A stretch of DNA of 64,000 bases from Hyphomicrobiales bacterium (GTDB taxonomy: Bacteria > Pseudomonadota > Alphaproteobacteria > Rhizobiales > Rhizobiaceae): positions 62,001-126,000 of the forward strand of contig UCJD01000007.1 in NCBI GenBank assembly GCA_900472605.1. Direction: 5' to 3'. The notes under the pieces were generated by a model. The model saw only the letters and a list, made by a program, of their open reading frames with translations. It was not told where the DNA came from and did no database searches. Positions 25,953 through 37,424 of the stretch are shown one piece after another. Positions within the stretch are counted from its first letter, which is position 1. Each line of letters begins with the position of its first letter. The position numbers were made by a program, and so were the translations under genes.

Positions 25953-26984
25953 TTACTGCAGCGTGCGCGGCGGCAGACCGGAAACCATGGTCGCACCCTG
26001 CTGAACAGGTGATACGCCAGCGCCCGCACCATCGAGGCCGGTGGCGACGACGGAGACGCGGAACTTGCCATCCAGATTGCGGTCGAAGATGGCACCCACG
26101 ACGATATCGGCATCGTCCTGCACTTCGTCGCGGATACGGCTTGCGGCTTCGTCCACCTCGAACAGCGTCATGTCGGAGCCGCCGGAGATCGAGATCAGCA
26201 CGCCCTTGGCGCCACGCATCGAGATATCGTCCAGCAGCGGGTTGGCGATCGCGGCTTCCGCCGCCTTCATCGCGCGCTCTTCGCCCGAGGCTTCGCCGGT
26301 GCCCATCATGGCCCGGCCCATGCCGCGCATGACCGACTTCACGTCGGCGAAATCGAGGTTGATGAGGCCTTCCTTGACGATCAGGTCGGTGATGCAGCCG
26401 ACACCGGCGAACAGCACGCGGTCGGCGGTCATGAAGGCGTCCGCGAAGGTGGTCTTCGCATCGGCGATGCGGAACAGGTTCTGGTTCGGGATGACGATCA
26501 CGGTATCGGCGGCCTGGCGCAGCGCTTCGATGCCGGCATCGGCCGTCTTCATGCGGCGGTTGCCTTCGAAGGTGAAGGGCTTGGTGACGACGCCGACGGT
26601 GAGGATGCCGGCGTTACGCGCCGCCTGGGCGATGACGGGTGCGGCACCCGTGCCAGTGCCGCCGCCCATGCCGGCGGTGACGAAGCACATGTGCGAGCCG
26701 GCGAGGTGATCCATGATCTCGTCGATCGATTCTTCGGCGGCGGCGCGACCGATCTCGGGCAGCGAACCGGCACCGAGGCCCTCGGTCACATGGGCGCCGA
26801 GCTGGATGCGGCGCGAGGCCTTCGAGGTCGCAAGCACCTGCGCATCCGTGTTGGCGGCAATGAATTCAACACCTTCGAGGCTTTCCGCAATCATGTTGTT
26901 GATGGCGTTGCCGCCGCCACCACCAACGCCAATCACCGAAATTCTTGGCCGCATCTCGGAAATCCCCGGCTTGGCGTTCGTCAT
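25953..26984 (-). CDS. ftsZ2: Second, truncated FtsZ (FtsZ2)
   Basis: A 343-residue tubulin-like GTPase. [19 protein letters not shown], the tubulin signature [14 protein letters not shown] and the T7 loop [12 protein letters not shown] are intact, so GTP binding and hydrolysis remain plausible. It ends after the core domain ([19 protein letters not shown]): the long linker and conserved C-terminal peptide that bind FtsA/ZipA-type partners are missing, unlike the ~590-residue main FtsZ of rhizobia. S. meliloti carries such a second FtsZ and tolerates its loss. AAGGAG before the ATG at 26984 sets the start; an upstream in-frame ATG at 27026 is not needed. No division-cluster genes adjoin it. 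Confidence 0.93.
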   Translation of the reverse strand: MTNAKPGISEMRPRISVIGVGGGGGNAINNMIAESLEGVEFIAANTDAQVLATSKASRRIQLGAHVTEGLGAGSLPEIGRAAAEESIDEIMDHLAGSHMCFVTAGMGGGTGTGAAPVIAQAARNAGILTVGVVTKPFTFEGNRRMKTADAGIEALRQAADTVIVIPNQNLFRIADAKTTFADAFMTADRVLFAGVGCITDLIVKEGLINLDFADVKSVMRGMGRAMMGTGEASGEERAMKAAEAAIANPLLDDISMRGAKGVLISISGGSDMTLFEVDEAASRIRDEVQDDADIVVGAIFDRNLDGKFRVSVVATGLDGAGAGVSPVQQGATMVSGLPPRTLQ

Positions 26985-27185
26985 CGCAATCTCCTTCGTG
27001 CGCATTTTTTGTGGGCTCCACCGCATTATCGGGACCCGAATCGCGCATCAGCCTATGGGTGCAAGAAGGCAGAGGCGGGGCGAAAGAACAAGATGCAGGC
27101 TTTTCTAAAATTTATCCGGAACCTTTTTCGATGAGCGAGCATTAGGTTGATTCAAGCCAGCCCAAACGAGAGGAGTACCGCGCAG

Positions 27186-27398
27186 ATGCCTATGCTCGCT
27201 TCCAGCCAGTCGATAGCCCCTCCGCAAGACCACATCGTGACCGCTCAGGAGGCGCTGGAGCCGCTCTTCCTGCAGATTGAGGCCGAAGCAGAGTTGCGGA
27301 TGATTTCCGCTGCTTTGAAGGCCGGCTGGTCGGCAGAGGACGCGGTGACTGCGATCGACGAATTGCGCCGCAGCGAGTTGCTGCCGGGCGATCGTTGA
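27186..27398 (+). CDS. Small Rhizobiales protein, unknown function
   Basis: A 70-residue acidic helical protein (VTAQEALEPLFLQIEAEAEL, RMISAALKAGWSAEDAVTAI) with no signal or membrane segment. AGGAG at 27171-27175 lies ten bases before the ATG at 27186; an in-frame TTG at 27147 would add 13 residues without a ribosome binding site. The repeated Ala-Gly-Trp-Ser pattern suggests a small helical bundle. I do not recognise a named family. It diverges from ftsZ2. Confidence 0.65.
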   Translation: MPMLASSQSIAPPQDHIVTAQEALEPLFLQIEAEAELRMISAALKAGWSAEDAVTAIDELRRSELLPGDR

Positions 27399-27475
27399 AC
27401 ACCAAAAAATCATTCGCCTTCGAGGCTAGATAGCCTATCTCTACCGCCGTCAAGTGATTGCGGAGATAGGATTTC

Positions 27476-28501
27476 ATGACCATCAAGACCATCTGCATTT
27501 TCGGCGCCGGCGCGCTGGGCGGCATGATCGCCACCAAGATCGCGGCGTCGCTTGGAAGCGACGTCACGGTGTCGGTCATTGCGCGCGGAGCGCATCTGGA
27601 TGCCATCCGCCGCGACGGTCTGACGCTGCATGAAGCGGGTTCCGACACGCCGATCAACGTGAAGGTAATGGCCACGGACAATCCGGCCGATCTTCCGCCG
27701 CAGGATTTGGTGATCACCGGTCTCAAGGGACATCAGCTCAGCGCCGCCGCAGAGGGCATGGCGAAGCTGTTGAAAGACGACACACGCGTCTTGATGATCC
27801 TCAACGGCATTCCGTGGTGGTATTTCCACCGCGACGAACACCCCGAGTTCGCCGAACTGCAATTCGAGGAACTTGATGAAGGCGGCGCGCTCTGGAACCT
27901 TGTCCGGCCGCAGCGGGTCATCGGTTGCGTCGCGCATCAGGGCGCGGAGGTGAGCGAGCCCGGCCATATCAGGCTCAGCAACAAGGGACGCTTCATCCTG
28001 GGCGAGCCCTCCGGCGAGATCACGGCTGATCTCGAAGCCATTCAGGCTCTGCTGCAGAAGGCGGATCTCAACATCACGCTATCACCAAAGATCCGCAACG
28101 ACATCTGGAGCAAGCTGATGGGCAATGCTTCGTTCAATCCGATCAGCGCGCTGACGCGCTCCTCGATGTCCGACCTCATGGCCGACGTCGCGGTCAGCGA
28201 CCAGATCGGCAAGGTGATGAAGGAGGTCAAGGCGGTTGGCGAGGCGCTTGGGGCCAATGTCGGCATGTCGGTGGAAGAGCGCCTCGAACAGGCGAGCCAG
28301 ATCGGCCCTGTCCGCACCTCGATGCTGCAGGACCTGCTTGCCGGAAAGGCACTCGAGATCACGCCGCTGGTCGGTATGGTCGTGGTTCTCGGTAGACTGA
28401 CCTCGGTGCCGACACCGGTGTCGGAAACCTTGCTGGCGATGGTCTCGCAGCTCGATCGCGAGAACTGCAAGCCGGCCCAAATGGCCGGCCATGTTCTCTG
28501 A
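27476..28501 (+). CDS. 2-dehydropantoate 2-reductase family protein (PanE/ApbA)
   Basis: A 341-residue NADP-dependent ketopantoate-reductase-type enzyme. The Rossmann start is CIFGAGALGGMIATKIA; the substrate-site segment NDIWSKLMGNASFNPISALT near residue 210 contains the family lysine and asparagine. PanE makes pantoate for coenzyme A, but rhizobia hold several paralogues and other 2-oxoacids are possible; no pantothenate genes adjoin it, so I leave the substrate open. Confidence 0.9.
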   Translation: MTIKTICIFGAGALGGMIATKIAASLGSDVTVSVIARGAHLDAIRRDGLTLHEAGSDTPINVKVMATDNPADLPPQDLVITGLKGHQLSAAAEGMAKLLKDDTRVLMILNGIPWWYFHRDEHPEFAELQFEELDEGGALWNLVRPQRVIGCVAHQGAEVSEPGHIRLSNKGRFILGEPSGEITADLEAIQALLQKADLNITLSPKIRNDIWSKLMGNASFNPISALTRSSMSDLMADVAVSDQIGKVMKEVKAVGEALGANVGMSVEERLEQASQIGPVRTSMLQDLLAGKALEITPLVGMVVVLGRLTSVPTPVSETLLAMVSQLDRENCKPAQMAGHVL

Positions 28502-28556
28502 AGGCGCTCAGAAAATGAGTCCGGAAACGCCCGCAGCGCCTTGAAATCGTCTCGTT

Positions 28557-29714
28557 TTACTTAAGCCAACCCACCATGCGATCGACCGCCTCGGCGATCT
28601 CGGCTTCGGAGCCGGCGTAGGACATGCGCATGGCGCGATGTCCTTCCAGCGGATCGAAATCGAGGCCCGGTGTCGCGGCGACATCGATCTCGGTGAGCAT
28701 CCGCTTGGCGAACTCCATGCTGTCGTTGGTGAAGCGCGTCACATCCACATAAGCGTAGAAGGCACCATCCATCGGCGAGGCGATCGTAAGGCCCATGTCC
28801 GGGAGACGCCGCATCAGGAAATCGCGGTTGGCAGCGTAGCTTGCCCTGTAGACATCGAGCTCGGCGGAAGCGCCGAGCGCTGCGGTCGCGGCGATCTGCG
28901 ATAGCTCCGGCGCGGAGATATAGAGACTTTGGGCGACACGCTCGATCGGGCGCACGAGGCGATCGGGCAACACCATCCAGCCGATACGCCAGCCGGTCAT
29001 ACAATAATATTTCGAGAATGAGTTGATGACGATCGCCTCGTCGGTGATTTCGAGCGCGCTCGTCTCCTCGCCCGCGAAGGTGAGCCCGTGGTAGATCTCG
29101 TCGGAAATGAAGGCGATCGAATTGGCCGAGCAATAGTCCGCCAGTTCGGCGAGCGCCTTGCGGCCCGTCACGGTGCCGGTGGGGTTTGCCGGGCTTGCGA
29201 GGAGAACGCCCTTGAGGCGGATACCGCTTTCCTTTTGGACTGCCTCGACGCTTTCGGGCGTCAGCGTGAAATGCGTTTCGGCGGTAACAGGCACCTCGAT
29301 GACCCGCAAACCGAGTGCCCCGAGGATATTGCGGTATGCAGGATAACCGGGCTTGGCGATCGCCACAGCATCACCGGCATCGAACAGAGACAGGAATGCA
29401 AGGTTGAAGCCGGCGGACGACCCCGTGGTGATTGCGATACGCGCCGGATCGATGTCCAACCCGTGCCGGTCGCGGTAATGCGTCGCCAGAGCGTCCTTGA
29501 GGGGCACGATGCCGAGCGCATCGGTGTAGCCGATCCTGCCATCATCGAGTGCCGCCTTCGCCGCGTCGAGCGCCGCGCGGGGTGCCGGATGCGAGGGCTG
29601 GCCGACGGCCATTGAGATTACCGGTCGGCCGGCTGCACGCCGCCGCGTTGCTTCTGCCAGAACATCCATTGCATGAAACGGCTCGACTGCACTGCGTTTG
29701 GAAATGGAAAACAA
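28557..29714 (-). CDS. PLP-dependent class I/II aminotransferase
   Basis: A 385-residue fold-type I aminotransferase. The PLP lysine is in VINSFSKYYCMTGWRIGW (residues about 228-245), ASPANPTGTVTG provides the cofactor Asn, and the C-terminal Arg that holds the substrate carboxylate is in HRAMRMSYAG. The family includes aspartate, alanine and aromatic aminotransferases; specificity cannot be read by eye. Divergent from the thiol-disulfide gene, no operon partners. Confidence 0.92.
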   Translation of the reverse strand: MFSISKRSAVEPFHAMDVLAEATRRRAAGRPVISMAVGQPSHPAPRAALDAAKAALDDGRIGYTDALGIVPLKDALATHYRDRHGLDIDPARIAITTGSSAGFNLAFLSLFDAGDAVAIAKPGYPAYRNILGALGLRVIEVPVTAETHFTLTPESVEAVQKESGIRLKGVLLASPANPTGTVTGRKALAELADYCSANSIAFISDEIYHGLTFAGEETSALEITDEAIVINSFSKYYCMTGWRIGWMVLPDRLVRPIERVAQSLYISAPELSQIAATAALGASAELDVYRASYAANRDFLMRRLPDMGLTIASPMDGAFYAYVDVTRFTNDSMEFAKRMLTEIDVAATPGLDFDPLEGHRAMRMSYAGSEAEIAEAVDRMVGWLK

Positions 29715-29925
29715 CTACTCTTCTCTTTCGGCTCGATTTGCGGCCCGACAAATGCCGCATTAGTAAGTTCTTCACAATCCCGCGACCAGATAACGAGCGC
29801 GAGAATTCCTGTTTCAATAGGCCGAGATAGGCCGTATTTTTGCTGCTTCGCATTGCGTTCCGATCATGGGACTGTGATACCCGAAGCATTGAACGACCGA
29901 CATCACCTGCAAAGACGAGGATATC

Positions 29926-30684
29926 ATGGCCATTCTCCCGAAAATCTTCACGGCGCTCGCGCTGACCGCCTCCGTTGCCTCTGCGCATCCGGCCGCTGCA
30001 CTCGACGACGCGCAGAAGAAGGAGTTCGGCGAGTTCATCAAGCAGTATCTCATCGAGAACCCGGAGATCATGCTCGATGTCCAGGACGCCCTGCAGAAGA
30101 AGCAGGAGACCGCGCGTCTGGTGAAAGCCAATGCGACGATCTCGGAAAACAAGGCGACGATCTTCGATTCCAAATACGACATGACGATCGGCAATCCGAA
30201 GGGCGACGTCACCATCGTCGAGTTCTTCGACTACAATTGCGGTTACTGCCGCCACGCCCTGACCGACATGCAGACCATGCTGAAGAAGGACCCGAACGTC
30301 CGCTTCGTGCTCAAGGAGTTCCCGATCCTCGGACCTGAATCGGTTGCCGCCCACAAGGTGTCCGATGCCTTCCGCAAAATCGCTCCTGAGAAGTACAGAA
30401 AGTTCCACGTCGCACTTCTCGGCAGCGACGGACGCGCCGACGAGGCGAGCGCCATCGAAGCGGCCCAGTCTCTCGGTGTCAGCGAAAAGCAGATCCGGGC
30501 GGAGATGGCAAAGAGCCCCAGCGACGCTTCCGTGCAGGAAACCTACTCGCTGGCGCAGAACCTCGGCATAACAGGCACGCCGTCCTATGTGATCGGCAAC
30601 GAGTTGGTGCAGGGCGCGGTCGGCTATGACGATCTCGAGGCCAAGGTCAAGAACATGCGGACCTGCGGCAAGACCAGCTGCTGA
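29926..30684 (+). CDS. DsbA-family thiol-disulfide protein with ScsC-like N-terminal stalk
   Basis: A 252-residue periplasmic thioredoxin-fold protein. A signal peptide (residues 1-25, ending AHPAAA) is followed by a helical stalk (KKEFGEFIKQYLIENPEIML, DVQDALQKKQE) like the trimerisation region of ScsC, and then the thioredoxin fold with active site NCGYCRHA and cis-proline loop TGTPSYVIG. ScsC-like proteins act as disulfide isomerases or copper-stress chaperones. No DsbB, DsbD or Scs partner genes are adjacent. Confidence 0.9.
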   Translation: MAILPKIFTALALTASVASAHPAAALDDAQKKEFGEFIKQYLIENPEIMLDVQDALQKKQETARLVKANATISENKATIFDSKYDMTIGNPKGDVTIVEFFDYNCGYCRHALTDMQTMLKKDPNVRFVLKEFPILGPESVAAHKVSDAFRKIAPEKYRKFHVALLGSDGRADEASAIEAAQSLGVSEKQIRAEMAKSPSDASVQETYSLAQNLGITGTPSYVIGNELVQGAVGYDDLEAKVKNMRTCGKTSC

Positions 30685-30828
30685 ACCGGCCCCCCATCAA
30701 ATTGCCAGAATCCAGGTGCTTCAGCCATGTGGACAATGCGGCGCGATTCCTGATGCCTTGTCCAAAGGGCTTTCTTTAAGCCTTTGGTGAGTCTATAGGT
30801 TGCCCTCGCACATTTGACGGAACACTCG

Positions 30829-31266
30829 ATGACGCAAACCATTTTCGTCCTGAACGGGCCAAACCTGAACATGCTTGGCAAAAGAGAGCCCGGCATTTAC
30901 GGCGGCAAGACGCTCCAGGACATCGAGGCGGACTGCAAGTCGGCCGGGCGAGAGCTTGGCGTCGATATCGATTTCCGTCAAAGCAACCATGAAGGTCAGC
31001 TCGTCGACTGGCTCCACGAAGCCGGCGACAAGGCCATTGGCGTTGCGATCAACGCCGGCGCCTACACGCACACATCGGTTGCGCTACATGATGCGATCCG
31101 CGCCATTTCCATTCCCGTTGTAGAGCTCCATATCTCCAACGTGCATGCGCGGGAAGAATTTCGCCACAAGTCGATGATCGCGCCCGCTGCCAAGGGTGTC
31201 ATCGCCGGCTTCGGACCATATAGCTACATTCTGGCGCTACGTGCGCTAAAGAACGTCACCGCATAA
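30829..31266 (+). CDS. aroQ: 3-dehydroquinate dehydratase, type II
   Basis: A 145-residue type II dehydroquinase, third step of the shikimate pathway. FVLNGPNLNMLGKREPGIYG contains the flexible active-site loop with its Arg and Tyr, SNHEGQLVDWLHEA follows, AINAGAYTHTSVAL and VELHISNVHAREEFRHKS complete the site. The ATG at 30829 is chosen over a TTG at 30814. Imperfect hairpin 30762-30788 lies just upstream. The gene heads the unit aroQ-accB-accC-aat (gaps 18, 10 and 5 bp), an arrangement conserved in Rhizobiaceae. Confidence 0.95.
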   Translation: MTQTIFVLNGPNLNMLGKREPGIYGGKTLQDIEADCKSAGRELGVDIDFRQSNHEGQLVDWLHEAGDKAIGVAINAGAYTHTSVALHDAIRAISIPVVELHISNVHAREEFRHKSMIAPAAKGVIAGFGPYSYILALRALKNVTA

Positions 31267-31284
31267 AAAGACAGGGCAAAACTC

Positions 31285-31758
31285 ATGGCTGAAAAAAAGA
31301 ACGGTATCGACCAGGCACTGATCCGCGATCTCGCGAACATCCTCAACGACACGGATCTGACCGAGATTGAAGTCGAACAGGACGATCTGCGCATCCGCGT
31401 TTCGCGCGCCGGAAACACCCAGTACATCCAGGCGCCGATGGGCGCTCCGGCCTATGCCGCAGCGCCGGCAGCCGTTGCCGCGCCGGCCGCAGCAGCGCCA
31501 GCCGCCGCACCGGCCCGCAACCCCGCCAACACCGTCAGCGCACCGATGGTCGGCACCGCCTACATGGCACCGGCTCCGGGCGCCCGCGCCTTCATCGAAG
31601 TTGGCGCGACGGTCAAGGAAGGCCAGACGCTGCTGATCATCGAAGCGATGAAGACGATGAACCAGATCCCTGCCCCGAAGTCGGGCAAGGTCGTCGAAAT
31701 TCTTGTCGAGGACGGCAGCCCCGTCGAATACGGCCAAGCTCTCGTGGTCGTCGAATAA
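31285..31758 (+). CDS. accB: Biotin carboxyl carrier protein of acetyl-CoA carboxylase
   Basis: A 157-residue BCCP. The N-terminal helical region ([20 protein letters not shown]) joins through an Ala/Pro-rich linker (residues 52-85) to the biotinyl domain, with the acceptor lysine in [23 protein letters not shown] shuttles carboxybiotin between AccC and AccAD for malonyl-CoA synthesis. Met at the position after Lys is replaced by Thr-Met, as in other rhizobial AccB proteins. Second gene of the aroQ-accB-accC-aat operon. Confidence 0.96.
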   Translation: MAEKKNGIDQALIRDLANILNDTDLTEIEVEQDDLRIRVSRAGNTQYIQAPMGAPAYAAAPAAVAAPAAAAPAAAPARNPANTVSAPMVGTAYMAPAPGARAFIEVGATVKEGQTLLIIEAMKTMNQIPAPKSGKVVEILVEDGSPVEYGQALVVVE

Positions 31759-31768
31759 GGCGGACGTC

Positions 31769-33115
31769 ATGGTCTCGAAAATCCTCATCGCCAACCGCGG
31801 GGAAATTGCCCTTCGCGTGCTTCGTGCCTGCAAAGAGCTCGGCATTCCCTGCGTCGTCGTTCACTCGACCGCCGATGCCGACGCCATGCATGTGCGCCTG
31901 GCCGACGAAAGCGTCTGCATCGGCCCGCCGCCATCGCGCGACAGCTATCTGAATATTCACCAGATCGTTGCTGCCTGCGAGATCACCGGCGCAGATGCGG
32001 TCCACCCGGGCTACGGCTTCCTGTCGGAGAACGCCAAGTTCGCCGAAATCCTTGAAGCGCACGGCATCACCTTCATCGGCCCGACTGCGGAACATATCCG
32101 CATCATGGGCGACAAGATCACCGCCAAGACGACGGCGCAGGAACTCGGCATTCCAGTCGTTCCCGGCTCCGACGGCGAAGTGAAGACCGAGGAAGAGGCG
32201 ATCAAGACGGCGGCCGAAATCGGCTACCCCGTGCTGATCAAGGCGACGGCCGGCGGCGGCGGACGCGGCATGAAGGTCGCCAAGTCGGAAGCCGACGTGA
32301 TCGAAGCCTGGTCGACGGCCCGTACCGAAGCGGCTGCCGCTTTCGGCAACGAAGCCGTCTACATGGAAAAGTACCTCGGCAAGCCGCGCCACATCGAAAT
32401 CCAGGTGTTCGGTGACGGCGAAGGCAATGCGATCCATCTCGGTGAACGTGACTGCTCGCTGCAGCGTCGCCACCAGAAGGTCTGGGAAGAAGCCAACTCG
32501 CCGGCGCTCAACGTCGAGCAGCGCATGAAGATCGGCCAGACCTGCGCCGACGCCATGAAGCAGCTCAAGTATCGCGGCGCCGGCACGATCGAGTTCCTCT
32601 ACGAAAACGGCGAGTTCTATTTCATCGAAATGAACACCCGTCTTCAGGTCGAGCATCCGATCACCGAAGCGATCACCGGCATCGACCTCGTGCACGAACA
32701 GATCCGCGTCGCTTCCGGTGGCGGCCTGTCCGTCACCCAGGACGAAGTGCACTTCCATGGCCACGCCATCGAATGCCGTATCAACGCCGAGGACGCACGA
32801 ACCTTCGTGCCCTCGCCCGGCACGATCACGCACTTCCATGCGCCTGGTGGCCTCGGCGTGCGTATCGATTCAGGCGTCTATCAGGGCTACAAGATTCCGC
32901 CCTACTACGACAGCCTCATCGGCAAGCTTATCGTGCACGGCCGCACCCGCGTCGAATGCATGATGCGCCTGCGTCGCGCGCTTGACGAGTTCGTGGTCGA
33001 CGGCATCAAGACGACGCTGCCGCTGTTCCAGGATCTGGTCGATAACCAGGACATCGCCAACGGCGATTACGACATCCACTGGCTGGAAAATTATCTGGCC
33101 AGCAAGCCGGCTTAA
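31769..33115 (+). CDS. accC: Biotin carboxylase subunit of acetyl-CoA carboxylase
   Basis: A 448-residue ATP-grasp enzyme that carboxylates the biotin on Acc[19 protein letters not shown] is the start, [13 protein letters not shown] the glycine-rich ATP loop, and [18 protein letters not shown] contains the catalytic Arg/Glu segment; the biotin-carboxylase C-terminal domain follows. The ATG at 31769 with AAGGCGG upstream matches family length; an in-frame extension into accB is ignored. It lies 10 bp after accB. Confidence 0.97.
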   Translation: MVSKILIANRGEIALRVLRACKELGIPCVVVHSTADADAMHVRLADESVCIGPPPSRDSYLNIHQIVAACEITGADAVHPGYGFLSENAKFAEILEAHGITFIGPTAEHIRIMGDKITAKTTAQELGIPVVPGSDGEVKTEEEAIKTAAEIGYPVLIKATAGGGGRGMKVAKSEADVIEAWSTARTEAAAAFGNEAVYMEKYLGKPRHIEIQVFGDGEGNAIHLGERDCSLQRRHQKVWEEANSPALNVEQRMKIGQTCADAMKQLKYRGAGTIEFLYENGEFYFIEMNTRLQVEHPITEAITGIDLVHEQIRVASGGGLSVTQDEVHFHGHAIECRINAEDARTFVPSPGTITHFHAPGGLGVRIDSGVYQGYKIPPYYDSLIGKLIVHGRTRVECMMRLRRALDEFVVDGIKTTLPLFQDLVDNQDIANGDYDIHWLENYLASKPA

Positions 33116-33120
33116 CCGCA

Positions 33121-33735
33121 ATGGCAGGGTCGCGCAGGAAATCTCCAGGCATCACACCGGAAATTCTCCTGCGCGCCTATTCCATCGGGCTGTTCCCGAT
33201 GGCCGAGTCGGCTGACGATCCCGAGATCTTCTGGGTCGAACCCGATCTCCGCGGCGTTCTGCCGCTCGATGATTTCCACGTTTCCAAAAGCCTGGCCAAG
33301 ACGATCCGGCGCAAACCGTTCGAGATTCGCTTCGACCATGACTTCGAGGCCGTGATCGCCGCCTGCGCGGAGGAAACGTCCGGGCGGCCAAGCACCTGGA
33401 TCAACCAGACGATCAGATCGCTCTACGCATCGCTTTTCCGCATGGGCCATGCCCATACCGTGGAAGCGTGGGATGGCGATCAACTGGTCGGGGGATTGTA
33501 CGGCGTGTCGCTTGGCGCGGCGTTCTTCGGCGAGAGCATGTTCTCGCGACGCGCGGACGCCTCGAAAATCTGCCTCGTGCACCTGGTGGAACGGTTGAAA
33601 CACAAGGGCTTCGTCCTGCTCGACACGCAGTTCACGACCGAGCATCTGAAAACATTCGGCGCGATCGATGTCCCGAAGGACGAGTACGAGCACATCCTCT
33701 CAGCGGCGATGGGTTCGCCGCATCTCGAATTCTAG
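33121..33735 (+). CDS. aat: Leucyl/phenylalanyl-tRNA-protein transferase
   Basis: A 204-residue enzyme that adds Leu or Phe to proteins with basic N termini, marking them for ClpS/Clp[22 protein letters not shown] and [20 protein letters not shown] are the family signature, then [20 protein letters not shown] and the catalytic [12 protein letters not shown]. It starts five bases after accC and closes that operon. Confidence 0.95.
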   Translation: MAGSRRKSPGITPEILLRAYSIGLFPMAESADDPEIFWVEPDLRGVLPLDDFHVSKSLAKTIRRKPFEIRFDHDFEAVIAACAEETSGRPSTWINQTIRSLYASLFRMGHAHTVEAWDGDQLVGGLYGVSLGAAFFGESMFSRRADASKICLVHLVERLKHKGFVLLDTQFTTEHLKTFGAIDVPKDEYEHILSAAMGSPHLEF

Positions 33736-33751
33736 ATTTCCCCAGCTGAAA

Positions 33752-34183
33752 TTACTTCGCGGCCTTGTCGGGCGCAGGCACGTCCGAAGTGCCCTTGCAG
33801 TCCTTCAGCCACACGTCATAGATCGGGTGCTCGACGGCGTTAAGGCCGGGGCTGTCGGCGAACATCCAGCCGGTAAAGATACGGCGGATTTTGCGATCCA
33901 GCGTGATCTCGTCGACTTCAACGAAGCCATCGATCTTCTGCGCTTCGCTCTGGTCGCGCGAATAGCAGGCTTTCGGTGTCACTTGCAGTGCGCCGAACTG
34001 CACCGTTTCGTTGACATAGACGTCGAAGGTGGTGATGCGGCCGGTGATCTTGTCGAGGCCCGAAAAGACGGCGACGGAATTATCGATCCGTGCGGCAAAC
34101 ACCGCCTGCGGCAGGAAGGACGAGCCAAGCGCCAGAGCGATCCCGGCTGCACGCAGGACGGGGTTCCGCGTGAGAAGCTTCAT
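33752..34183 (-). CDS. DUF2155 secreted protein
   Basis: A 143-residue protein with a signal peptide (MKLLTRNPVLRAAGIALALG, cut near FAA-RIDN). The mature part RIDNSVAVFSGLDKITGRIT, CYSRDQSEAQKIDGFVEVDE and IFTGWMFADSPGLNAVEHPI, YDVWLKDC is the alphaproteobacterial DUF2155 pattern, with two conserved cysteines that may form a disulfide. In related genomes it lies between aat and the NDUFA12 gene, as here. Function is unknown. It converges on aat. Confidence 0.88.
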   Translation of the reverse strand: MKLLTRNPVLRAAGIALALGSSFLPQAVFAARIDNSVAVFSGLDKITGRITTFDVYVNETVQFGALQVTPKACYSRDQSEAQKIDGFVEVDEITLDRKIRRIFTGWMFADSPGLNAVEHPIYDVWLKDCKGTSDVPAPDKAAK

Positions 34184-34289
34184 ATCTTTCCGTCTCCACC
34201 GCATTTCAAAAATAGAGGGCCGCAGTCACTGCGGCCATTCTGCGGGTATAGGTCAATTGTGGCCAAAAACCGGGCCGGACTGGCTGCTA

Positions 34290-34688
34290 TCAGCTGCCGG
34301 GCGTCCATGCATCGTAGTCGCCGGTGACGCGCGGACGTTCGCCGGCAACGGCGAGCGAACCCGGCGGGCGGTAAGCCTGCGGCGAGCCGGTCGGGTTGGA
34401 GCGGTGCGCGATCTGCCAATCCTTGGCGACATAGGTCTCCTTGGACGGCGGAACGTCGGTGCGGTAGTGCATCCAGCCGTGCCAGCCCGGCGGGATCGCC
34501 GATGCGTCCGCGTAGCCCTTGTAGATCACCCAACGGCGCGGAAGACCGAACGAGGTCGTGCCGCCTTCGTAGTAGACGTTGCCCAATTCGTCTTCGCCGA
34601 CGCGCTTGCCGAAACGCCAGGTCGCGAAGCGGGTACCGATCGTCTGACCGTTCCACCAGGTGAAAATTTGCAGGAGGAGAGTTTTCAT
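34290..34688 (-). CDS. NADH:ubiquinone oxidoreductase subunit NDUFA12 homologue
   Basis: A 132-residue relative of the mitochondrial complex I accessory subunit NDUFA12 (B17.2), found in alphaproteobacteria. IFTWWNGQTIGTRFATWRFG, DELGNVYYEGG, RRWVIYKGYADASAIPPGWH and GWMHYRTDVPPS are the diagnostic sequence, followed by the C-terminal proline-rich tail ending DYDAWTPGS. It binds the outside of the peripheral arm near the 51/75-kDa region. AAGGAAAA precedes the ATG at 34688. It lies upstream of the DUF2155 gene in the same direction, 106 bp apart. Confidence 0.93.
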   Translation of the reverse strand: MKTLLLQIFTWWNGQTIGTRFATWRFGKRVGEDELGNVYYEGGTTSFGLPRRWVIYKGYADASAIPPGWHGWMHYRTDVPPSKETYVAKDWQIAHRSNPTGSPQAYRPPGSLAVAGERPRVTGDYDAWTPGS

Positions 34689-34793
34689 GTCTTTTCCTTG
34701 TGCCTGCCTTGGGAGCAAGCGGGACCAGAATTCGATCCTTCGCTTATGCCGCCAGCAGCGCCCGTTGTCCAGTGATTCCGAAGCCCAAGCGGT

Positions 34794-35255
34794 TCATTTC
34801 AGCACCATCTTGAAGCCGAGATGCGAGGGCTCAAAACCGAGCCGCTCATAGAAGCGATGGGCATCCTTGCGCTTGGCATTGGAGATCAGCTGCACGCGCG
34901 CAAGACCGCGCGCCCTCGCCTTTTCAATGCAGAATTCGATCATCCGGGCGCCGATGCCCTGGCCGCGCATGTCACTGCGCGTCTGCACGGCTTCGATGAT
35001 CATGAAGGACTTTCCGCGGCCGGTGAGCGTCGTCGTGATCGCGGTCTGGAAGGTGCCGACCACTTCGCCGGCCAGTTCAGCCACGAACAGCGTCTGATCG
35101 GGAGAGGCCGCGATGGTCTCGAAGGCGCGTTCGTAATCCGGCAGCGCGTCTTCGGATTGGGTGTCGCGATGACCGCCGATGTCATCGGCGGTCATCGCGA
35201 TCAATGCCTTCAGATCGTCTCGGCGCGCTTCGCGAATGATGATCTCGTTGGCCAT
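34794..35255 (-). CDS. GNAT acetyltransferase, second of the gatB-linked pair
   Basis: A 153-residue N-acetyltransferase: EIIIREARRDDLKALIAMTA at the start, acetyl-CoA motif SDMRGQGIGARMIEFCIEKA and the terminal NAKRKDAHRFYERLGFEPSH. Substrate unknown. It follows the neighbouring GNAT gene at a 10-bp gap, which in turn follows gatB at 2 bp, so all three should be one transcript. Confidence 0.9.
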   Translation of the reverse strand: MANEIIIREARRDDLKALIAMTADDIGGHRDTQSEDALPDYERAFETIAASPDQTLFVAELAGEVVGTFQTAITTTLTGRGKSFMIIEAVQTRSDMRGQGIGARMIEFCIEKARARGLARVQLISNAKRKDAHRFYERLGFEPSHLGFKMVLK

Positions 35256-35265
35256 GGGAAACGCT

Positions 35266-35769
35266 TCAATAGCTGGCGAGCGGCTTTTCGAGGATCAGCG
35301 CCGGGATGCCGGATTGGCCGGGGCCGTTATTCTCGGACTGGCCGACGTCGGCGAAGCCGAGACGGTGGTAGAAGCTGATCGCCGCCTCGTTGCGCGGCTC
35401 GACCTCAAGCCGCATGATCTCGGCTGCAGGAAAGCAGGTTTCGAGTTCGGCGAAGATATCGCGGCCGATGCCCTCGCGCTGCAGCGAGGGGCGCACGTAA
35501 AGCAGGTGCAGCATGGCCGTCTTGGTCATCTCGCCGGACATGGCCGCATAGCCGACGCCGCCGATCTCCTTGCCGTCGTCGGCCACCAGGAATTCGGCGT
35601 TCTTGTTTGCCATGCGTGTCTTCAACGCCGCAGGCGAAAACAAGGTGGCGACCAGTTCATCGACCTTCGGCGCGCCAAGCAGCGCGTCGTAGGTCGCATG
35701 GAAGGTTTCGGTCAGAAGAGCGCGAACCTTGTCGAGATCGCGCTCGCTGGCGGTGCGGACGAAATACAA
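35266..35769 (-). CDS. GNAT acetyltransferase directly after gatB
   Basis: A 167-residue N-acetyltransferase: YFVRTASERDLDKVRALLTE, AMSGEMTKTAMLHLLYVRPS, then acetyl-CoA loop LQREGIGRDIFAELETCFP and the terminal EVEPRNEAAISFYHRLGFAD. Its start codon lies two bases after the gatB stop, so translation is probably coupled. The insertion of a hydrophobic LHLLYV strand before the loop is usual for the fold. Substrate unknown. Confidence 0.9.
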   Translation of the reverse strand: MYFVRTASERDLDKVRALLTETFHATYDALLGAPKVDELVATLFSPAALKTRMANKNAEFLVADDGKEIGGVGYAAMSGEMTKTAMLHLLYVRPSLQREGIGRDIFAELETCFPAAEIMRLEVEPRNEAAISFYHRLGFADVGQSENNGPGQSGIPALILEKPLASY

Positions 35770-35771
35770 GA

Positions 35772-37277
<1,506 letters not shown>

Positions 37278-37424
37278 GGAAATGCTCTTTTGAGGCTATC
37301 TTATTCAACAGGTGAGGTAACGGAAATGGCTTGCCGGTGCAAGGCTTTCGGCGTGGCCTGGGCCGTTGCGCGCCGCGCACCAGGCATTTTTCGGTTGTTA
37401 ACGGGCTGCGGCTAGACTCCGCCG

